This document shows, piece by piece, positions 60,826 through 64,000 of a stretch of DNA of 64,000 bases. The stretch comes from Bradysia coprophila (Eukaryota > Arthropoda > Insecta > Diptera > Sciaridae): the NCBI RefSeq assembly GCF_014529535.1, contig NW_023503972.1, positions 3,348,001 to 3,412,000 on the forward strand. Reading direction: 5' to 3'. Under the pieces are notes generated by a model, which was not told the origin of the DNA, did no database searches, and saw nothing but the letters and a program-made list of their open reading frames with translations. How positions within the stretch are numbered: position 1 is the first letter of the stretch; each line of letters begins with the position of its first letter. The translations under genes and the position numbers were made by a program.

Positions 60826-62517
60826 ATTACTCCCACTCGAAGCATTGGAAGAATTGGGTGGTTGTAAATTTTGAAAGGATTTAATCAAGTGCGCTGTAAA
60901 CTGATTTCTATTCGCAACTTTTTTCATTGTTTTTATCGTCTAAAGGAAAAGTTTTGTCTCTCCGACAACTATTTTCATTTCTTACAAATTCAAATTTAAC
61001 GTTTCCTGTAAAGTCTTGCCTCGTTTACGAAACCGCCCGTAAAACACCAGACTCTTTATGAAAATCGATTATTTTTTTTCATGAAAATTGTACGGACAAA
61101 AAGAAAACTTTTTCTCTTTATTTAAATATGCGAAAAAAAAGGCTGCTCACAATGATGCAGCCCGTAAAAAAAGAAAAAAGAAAACCATAAAGTTTAGTGT
61201 CCGTATGAAAACTTAATAACAGAAAAGTGGAGCCAGTTCATTCATATATCAAAGGGGTTCTTTTTTGTTCTCTCGTTCGTTTTTAGAGAATTAAATATAG
61301 AAAAAAAGTTTCTTCGACAAACAATTTCATTTGAATAATGGATTTCTAAGTAGAAAAGGTGGAAAGAGCCCGACAAATTTAACTGGCACCACTATAAATA
61401 TACAAATGTGTAATGATATACAAAGTTCTCTCTATCTCCTACTCCACATATTTTCCACTTTTCATTTTTTTGTAACCATAACCGATATATTCACAGATAA
61501 AAATACGGGCGACTGCTATTACGACACAAAATTTCCATATGTTCAACAACGTTTTTCCTTGCACACATTCGAATGGAATGAGTATGAGTATATGTGATAA
61601 CAAAATGATCACGAAAAAATTTATTAACCGAATGAACAGTTAGTGTGATCTTGAATATATGCATCAAGGTCAAAATGAATTTAAAAAAAAAAATTGTAAA
61701 TAAAATAAACAAATAAAACGATGAACCGAAACATTAACGAAAATGATGTGTGTTGGGTAGAACATGGCTATATACCAAACGTTCATTTTCGAATTAGAGA
61801 CTGGTGAATAATTAAATTAAATTAAATTACGAATATATCGAGAACGAATAATTCGAGTACAATGTTTTCGGATGATAAGGTGACAGAGTTCTGCTTGTTG
61901 TTTCGTTTGTCGCGCTGATAAAAAATTCGAGAGGATATGCTTGTACGCTTAATTTAAAATTATCGCAAAATAATTTCAATTTTCTTCGTACCGAATTAGG
62001 TCAATTGATTTAGTCATTCAATATATCGGTCCAGCATAAGACCAAAACCGTTTATAATTGTTTCAATGTCAGTTCAAGAGTAATATAATCATAGAATTTC
62101 TCTCTATACATCTCTCCATTCTTCTGCACAAATATATCCGCATATTAACAAATCAATTTATCTTTTCTATTTACAGGTCAAATGTTCCCTCATCATAGAC
62201 GATACACCACAAATTTATTTCAATTTTCGATTAATAGCTTCTTGTGAATGACATTATTTTTTTAAAGTGCGCGCACATTGTCATACACATTTTACATAAA
62301 TATCACACACAGAACGAGTAAAGTGCTTTCAAGTGCCTCAATTTAAATCAATAAATGTGCTGGAATAAAATAACGCTTTACATTGAAATCGTGTGACGAT
62401 ATTTTAATTTGTCGCGTGTGTTTGAATTAGTTATTCGAACCCAGTGTGGTAGACTAAAAGAAAAAGAGTTCTAAGAACCACACAAAAAAACACTCAAAAT
62501 CATTTTTTAACAATAAT
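60826..62517. other. upstream region and 5' UTR of the 62518 gene
   Basis: AT-rich. A strong acceptor (TTCTATTTACAG) ends at 62176 and would begin a 5'-UTR exon leading into the coding start at 62518. An upstream non-coding exon is implied but not located. Confidence 0.4.
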
Positions 62518-62796
62518 ATGGATGCGTCGCTAACGCTTCAATCACCGTCACGTAAGCGTCCACGCGAATTAGCCATGTCATCGTCGATAAACGATAATCA
62601 CAAATCGGTGCCCACAACCGTCAAATCATCGCCCACAACGAATAAAGCCCACGCAAATGGTTCGACGTCATCGAGTTTAAACGGATTTCCGTCGTCGTCG
62701 TCGACGTCGTCATACGTGTCGATTATGGACGATCACAGAAATGGATCGGTTGAAACGGGAAAGCTGAGTCCGACATCCAGTGATCCTGATTATATG
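62518..62796 (+). CDS. first coding exon of an unidentified nuclear-looking protein (partial)
   Basis: 93 codons from ATG 62518 to ATG 62794-62796, followed by a consensus donor GTGAGT, phase 0. The peptide begins MDASLTLQSPSRKRPRELAM, with a basic RKRPR patch, and is otherwise Ser/Thr/Asn-rich with runs of Ser, ending in TSSDPDYM. This looks like the disordered N-terminus of a nuclear regulator such as a transcription or chromatin factor. I cannot name it. The remaining exons lie beyond 64000; none was seen in 62797-64000. Confidence 0.6.
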
Positions 62797-62831
62797 GTGA
62801 GTTAAATTTTAGTTTATGTTCTGACAACTGT

Positions 62832-63065
62832 GAAGCGATGCGTTCCAAGGAAGCGATGCGTTCCAAGGAAGCGATGAGTTCCAAGGAAGCGATGAGTTCC
62901 AAGGAAGCGATGAGTTCCAAGGAAGCGATGAGTTCCAAGGAAGCGATGAGTTCCAAGGAAGCGATGAGTTCCAAGGAAGCGATGAGTTCCAAGGAAGCGA
63001 TGAGTTCCAAGGAAGCGATGAGTTCCAAGGAAGCTATGAGCTCCAAGGAAGCTGTGAGCTCCACT
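62832..63065 (+). repeat. 18-bp tandem repeat, 13 copies
   Basis: Unit GAAGCGATGAGTTCCAAG. The first two copies read GCGATGCG and the last two vary (GCTATGAG, GCTGTGAG). Because 18 is a multiple of 3 and lacks stops, it is open on both strands (EAMSSK on plus, SLELIA on minus). Lies 35 bp after the donor of the 62518 exon, so intronic. Confidence 0.9.
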
Positions 63066-64000
63066 GGAGCGGATTCAGCCAGATGTTGTGTAGAAAATCT
63101 TCTCTTGTCAAAATTGAGCTTCTAGCCAATAACAATTTGACCTTAACATTTTAAAACATTAGAACGGGGAACGCAGACGGGTGTCTGGTTTCATGCTGAA
63201 ATTATTGTGGCCATTCAAGCCTAAAGAAACTTTCAACGCAAGACTGCCTGATGTAGTCACAGAGCCCCACACAGCGTCCTATGGAAAATATTGAGAACTA
63301 AAGTTTTGCACACTTGCCTTGTCATAACAGGGTTCGTCAATATCAGGCTTGGCATTTGACTGGAACTTTATATAAAATCTTTTGGTCTCTTGCTAGATGT
63401 GTAGATCTGTATCTGCGTCTTTCGGTTGAATTATTCACGAACAAATTTCCATTACCACATTCCATATTTTAAAATACGGTTTCTCGCCTCATCATCAATG
63501 CCTGGCGATGGTTATTGACAGCCCGTTAGGTTTTCTCGAAGATTTTTGGTCGATCCACGACGGACCCAAGGTGAATGACCACACGAAAACGTTGTACATT
63601 TCGTTATACTTCCGAGTTACACTCTCCACTTTACATGGCAATGATATCGATCCAAGTGCTTCAATACACGACGAAAATCATGCATTTCGACCCTGATAGG
63701 TATTTTTTTCTGAGTCCAAAGGCTGAACATTTTTTTCCCGTTCATTTTCATGTTAAATGTACAATGTCGTAAACGATTAGAACAGTTATAACAGTGGGTG
63801 TAGTGTGTAAATATCGCATGATTTCCATGATGAAATCATCGGTTCTAACGAATTAGCCAACATCACAATTTTTTATGTGTGCGTCGTCGTGTGTTTGGGA
63901 ACAAAGTACATTCGACGATGATTTTTTTTTCAGTGTTTAAAAGGTCACTGCTCATTATAAATGTATACACACTTCATGAATGAATGCCACGTTTTCCAAC
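63066..64000. other. presumptive intron 1 of the 62518 gene
   Basis: AT-rich with no supported exon or element up to the window end. Confidence 0.4.

Noticed and set aside
62838..63125. Long open frames on both strands over the 18-bp repeat
   Set aside because: Explained entirely by a stop-free repeat unit whose length is a multiple of three.

Overview
The window looks like AT-rich nuclear DNA of an insect, most probably a dipteran. Introns are short (about 54-110 nt, GT..AG) inside genes that also carry a few multi-kb introns. There are TCAGT-type initiators, AATAAA signals, an insect-style M1 aminopeptidase and a very dense load of small inverted-repeat transposons. A nematoceran such as a fungus gnat would fit, but that is inference. 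I saw no operon, CRISPR array, tRNA or rRNA.

Genes, left to right: (1) a two-exon secreted orphan protein, minus strand, 980-1969; (2) a single-exon C2H2/C2HC zinc-finger protein with a Pro/Gln-rich middle, minus, 3486-5183; (3) a doubly truncated fragment of the DIM1/DIMT1 rRNA dimethyladenosine transferase, minus, 5515-6006; (4) a nine-exon ZFTRAF1 (CYHR1) orthologue, plus, 18835-30907, with 6.3-kb and 3.5-kb introns full of transposons; (5) a nine-exon 938-aa membrane aminopeptidase N, plus, 37357-41080; (6) a non-LTR retrotransposon remnant, 42139-43868; (7) a previously hidden four-exon gene for a 94-aa protein that is about 27% tyrosine, minus, 44379-47033; (8) a decayed retroelement C-terminal fragment, 51607-51965; (9) a seven-exon secreted FAD-linked lactone oxidase with a plant-GulLO-like cysteine-rich tail, plus, 52697-55428; (10) the first coding exon of an unidentified nuclear-looking protein, plus, from 62518 and running off the window.

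Most of the rest is mobile DNA. I could delimit elements with 8-bp duplications (hAT-like, 2901, 6587, 9413, 10737, 22822), TA (Tc1/mariner-like, 19879, 45553), TTAA (29003, 52298), and an unusual 160-bp family with 7-bp duplications (14294, 55463). Two retroposons have long duplications (13 bp at 35426-36526; 14 bp at 49928-50756). A third, only 43 bp long with an 11-bp duplication, interrupts the retrotransposon ORF1. A 230-bp-arm hairpin lies at 16472-17007. All structure calls were made by reading the sequence by eye; family names rest on recognised motifs, not on a search.
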